A stretch of 5,778 bases of DNA from Clostridia bacterium. Lineage in GTDB: Bacteria; Bacillota; Clostridia; Lutisporales; Lutisporaceae. Shown here one piece after another: positions 3,431 through 5,778 of this stretch. The stretch spans positions 1-5,778 of the forward strand of contig JAQSYB010000135.1 of assembly GCA_029256365.1 (NCBI GenBank). The letters are read 5' to 3'. How positions within the stretch are numbered: position 1 is the first letter of the stretch; every line of letters begins with the position of its first letter. Below the pieces are notes generated by a model, which made no database searches, was not told the origin of the DNA, and was given only the letters and a program-made list of their open reading frames with translations. Both the position numbers and the translations under genes were made by a program.

Positions 3431-5778
3431 TTGCGACACATTCCTTACCCAATACTTTTGTAAGGTCTGCTATCAGCTCATCCTGTATATTTACCCACAT
3501 ATTCTTGTCCGCTACCATGACCTGCGCCTTATTATTGCCGGATCTTTTTCCTTCATCTACAACATAGACTGGCTGTTCACCTTTGTAGCGAGATAATACC
3601 TTCTTAATCTGCTCCAAAATATCCGGCTGTGTTTCTGAGTTTATCTTAACATACAGCTTGCCTGGATTCTGCTGCTCCGCTTCTGCCAAGGGTATTATTT
3701 TTTCACAGATAATCTTGGTTTCTTCATCTTCTCGCTGGCTGACTCTGCCTTCCACCAATACAATACTATCAGGCTTTATAAATCTGGCATTTTGCTCAAA
3801 GGTTTTCGGAAATATGATTACTTCAATTGTACCATACAAATCTTCCAGCTGTGCAAATGCCATAAGACTATTGTTCTTTGTGCTTTTTTGCTTGACACTG
3901 GCAAGTATGCCTCCCATGATTACCTTTTGACCATCATAGCTTAAATCCTCTATGCTTTTCTCTTCCGCCTCATCATCACTATGCTTTATCAAATCTGCTG
4001 TAGTGATGCTGATTTTTTTATCCAATAGCTCCTTGTATTCAAGCAAAGGATGACCGCTGACATAAAGGCCTAGCATCTCCTTTTCCATGGATAACAGCAT
4101 ATTTTGAGGATACTCCTCAATATTCGGATATATATTCTGCTCTATGGATTCCGTTGTCTCAATAGAATCAAAAAGCGAAAGCTGCCCTTCTCCATTGCGT
4201 TTTTTCTGCTCCTGCACACCATCCATCAGCTTCTCATACACTGCCAGCATTTGACTTCGTTTCGCTCCTAAACTATCAAAGGCTCCACATTTTATCAAGC
4301 TTTCCACTGTCCGCTTATTGATATAGCTTAAATCCACCTTGTTCAGGAAGTCATACAGGCTTTTGAAGTGACCCTTTTCATCTCTTCCACGTATGATGGA
4401 AGCAATGGCATTTATACCAACATTTTTAACTGCTGCCAAACCAAACCTGATATTCTTCTCACTTACTGTAAATTTTATATAGCTTTCATTGATATCTGGC
4501 GGCAATATCTCGATATTTAAGTTCTTGCTGTGCATGATATATTCTGCTACCTTGCCGCTGCTGCCCATAACACTGGTAATCAATGCAGCGGTAAATTCCA
4601 CAGGATAATAATATTTCAACCATGCTGTTTGATATGCAATAATCGCATAGGCTGCCGCATGGGACTTATTAAAGCCATACTTTGCAAACTCAGCCAGCTC
4701 ATCAAAAATGTTGCTGGCGATATCCGCAGCTATTCCGTTGCGCACACAGCCCGGTACGATGATTTTTCCATCTTCTATGATTCCATGTATAAAGTTTTCT
4801 CTTTCCTTTGCCATTACATCGGCTTTCTTCTTTGACATCGCCCTTCGCACCAAGTCAGATCTGCCCATAGAATAGCCGCCAAGCTCACGGAATACTTGCA
4901 TTACCTGCTCTTGGTATATTACGCAGCCATAAGTAACTTGTAATATATCCTCTAGCTTAGGGTGCAAATACTTTACCTTTTCAGGATGGTACTTATTTTG
5001 AACATATCTTGGAATCTGATCCATAGGTCCTGGTCTATAAAGCGAAACTCCCGCTATGATATCCTCCAGGCTGCTAGGCTTCAGCTCCTTCATAAACTGC
5101 GTCATGCCATTGCTTTCCAATTGGAAAATCCCATAGGTCTCTCCATCAGATATCATTTTATAAACCTTTAGGTCATTGTAATTTAAATTGTCAACATCAG
5201 GTGCTTCAAGGCCTTTCGCCCTTATTATCTCAACAGTATCTCTTATTACAGTAAGGGTCCTAAGACCCAAGAAGTCCATCTTGAGCAAGCCCAGTTCTTC
5301 TAGGGTTCCCATGGTAAACTGTGTTGTTACTACATCATCATTCATTTGCAATGGTACATACTCTGTCACATTCTTTTTGGAAATAACAACTCCGGCAGCG
5401 TGGGTAGATGAGTGCCTTGGCATACCTTCTACGGATTTGCTCATATCAATAAGCTGCCTTACCGTTTCATCCTCATCGTAAAGTCTCTTAATTTCAGGAC
5501 TTACCTCTAAGGCTCGTCCAATAGTCATTCCCAACTCAAAAGGTATTTTCTTTGCAATGATATCCACTTGAGCATAGGGAATATTTAGGGCTCTTCCAAC
5601 ATCCCGAATAGCACCTCTGGCAGCCATGGTTCCAAAGGTTATAATCTGTGCCACTCTACCCTTGCCATACTTTCGGATAACATAATCGATTACTTCCTGT
5701 CTTCTTTCATAGCAAAAATCTACGTCGAAGTCAGGCATGCTGATTCTCTCCGGATTTAGAAATCTTTCAAAAATAAGA
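3420..5778 (-). CDS. dnaE: DNA polymerase III subunit alpha (DnaE), C-terminal two thirds, 5' end outside window
   Basis: Catalytic subunit of a bacterial C-family replicative polymerase, acting at the fork with the sliding clamp. The frame is open to the window edge (13 codons before the Met at 5738 read LIFERFLNPERIS), so the N-terminal PHP domain, about 380 residues, is missing here. Numbering from that internal Met: palm motif PDFDVDF (2-8) with Asp5 and Asp7, and KMDFLGLRTLT (153-163) with Asp155, give the three metal-binding aspartates; SLYRPGPMDQIPRY (232-245), YGCVIYQEQVMQ (270-281) and FNKSHAAAYA (356-365) are alpha-subunit signatures. A helix-hairpin-helix region spans about 430-490. 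QLSLF (519-523) is a good sliding-clamp binding motif, and an OB fold covers about 604-685, followed by a C-terminal tail ending KECVAIKK. No frameshift or intein is visible in this part. This is the DnaE form rather than PolC: no exonuclease domain interrupts the visible region and the domain order is that of DnaE. Confidence 0.97.
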   Translation of the reverse strand, partial: LIFERFLNPERISMPDFDVDFCYERRQEVIDYVIRKYGKGRVAQIITFGTMAARGAIRDVGRALNIPYAQVDIIAKKIPFELGMTIGRALEVSPEIKRLYDEDETVRQLIDMSKSVEGMPRHSSTHAAGVVISKKNVTEYVPLQMNDDVVTTQFTMGTLEELGLLKMDFLGLRTLTVIRDTVEIIRAKGLEAPDVDNLNYNDLKVYKMISDGETYGIFQLESNGMTQFMKELKPSSLEDIIAGVSLYRPGPMDQIPRYVQNKYHPEKVKYLHPKLEDILQVTYGCVIYQEQVMQVFRELGGYSMGRSDLVRRAMSKKKADVMAKERENFIHGIIEDGKIIVPGCVRNGIAADIASNIFDELAEFAKYGFNKSHAAAYAIIAYQTAWLKYYYPVEFTAALITSVMGSSGKVAEYIMHSKNLNIEILPPDINESYIKFTVSEKNIRFGLAAVKNVGINAIASIIRGRDEKGHFKSLYDFLNKVDLSYINKRTVESLIKCGAFDSLGAKRSQMLAVYEKLMDGVQEQKKRNGEGQLSLFDSIETTESIEQNIYPNIEEYPQNMLLSMEKEMLGLYVSGHPLLEYKELLDKKISITTADLIKHSDDEAEEKSIEDLSYDGQKVIMGGILASVKQKSTKNNSLMAFAQLEDLYGTIEVIIFPKTFEQNARFIKPDSIVLVEGRVSQREDEETKIICEKIIPLAEAEQQNPGKLYVKINSETQPDILEQIKKVLSRYKGEQPVYVVDEGKRSGNNKAQVMVADKNMWVNIQDELIADLTKVLGKECVAIKK
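4170..4184 (-). other. Sliding-clamp binding motif QLSLF in DnaE
   Basis: The codons for Gln-Leu-Ser-Leu-Phe lie in a hydrophilic linker between the helix-hairpin-helix region and the OB fold. This matches the QLxLF pentapeptide by which bacterial polymerases bind the beta clamp, and it sits where DnaE proteins carry their internal clamp motif. Function is inferred from motif and position. Confidence 0.8.

Noticed and set aside
3267..3596. 109-aa plus-strand open frame over the dnaE 3' end and the spacer
   Set aside because: It runs through the 3398-3430 hairpin and antisense to conserved dnaE codons, with no good ribosome binding site; low-complexity hydrophobic translation typical of AT-rich antisense.

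Overview
The window reads as chromosomal DNA of a low-GC, anaerobic Bacillota bacterium, most likely class Clostridia. The grounds are AT-rich intergenic DNA, strong AGGAGG-type ribosome binding sites, a dnaE-to-pfkA-to-pyk gene order of a kind known in Firmicutes, and both an ATP-type and a pyrophosphate-type phosphofructokinase. Genus cannot be judged from the sequence alone. All genes lie on the minus strand, so transcription runs from high to low coordinates.

Layout in transcription order. (1) 5778-3420: the 3' two thirds of dnaE, replicative DNA polymerase III alpha; its 5' part lies outside the window. (2) 3419-3241: an intergenic region with a hairpin touching the dnaE stop codon, a perfect 14-bp palindrome, and a very good sigma-A promoter (TTGAAA, 17 bp, TAAAAT). 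(3) 3240-3043: a 65-aa protein resembling the DUF2007 'putative signal transducing protein' family. (4) 3033-3009: an intrinsic terminator. (5) 2955-1984: pfkA, ATP-dependent 6-phosphofructokinase, 323 aa. (6) 1983-1841: a short AT-rich spacer with an extended -10 promoter and an inverted repeat. (7) 1840-569: a second phosphofructokinase, 423 aa, with the residues of a pyrophosphate-dependent enzyme. (8) 548-1: the 5' part of pyk, pyruvate kinase, running off the window and broken by an apparent internal deletion plus frameshift near position 361.

The three glycolytic genes encode the upper control step (fructose-6-phosphate to fructose-1,6-bisphosphate, by two enzymes with different phosphoryl donors) and the last ATP-yielding step (PEP to pyruvate). 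The ATP- and PPi-dependent PFK genes are neighbours but seem to have separate control points, and pfp and pyk are spaced like an operon. The most striking observation is the pyk lesion: roughly 27 codons that include conserved metal-binding residues are missing and the frame shifts, while the flanking sequence still reads as good pyruvate kinase. It is either a real recent inactivation, which would fit a PPi/PPDK style of glycolysis, or an assembly error. I found no clearly new system, mobile element, CRISPR array, tRNA or rRNA.
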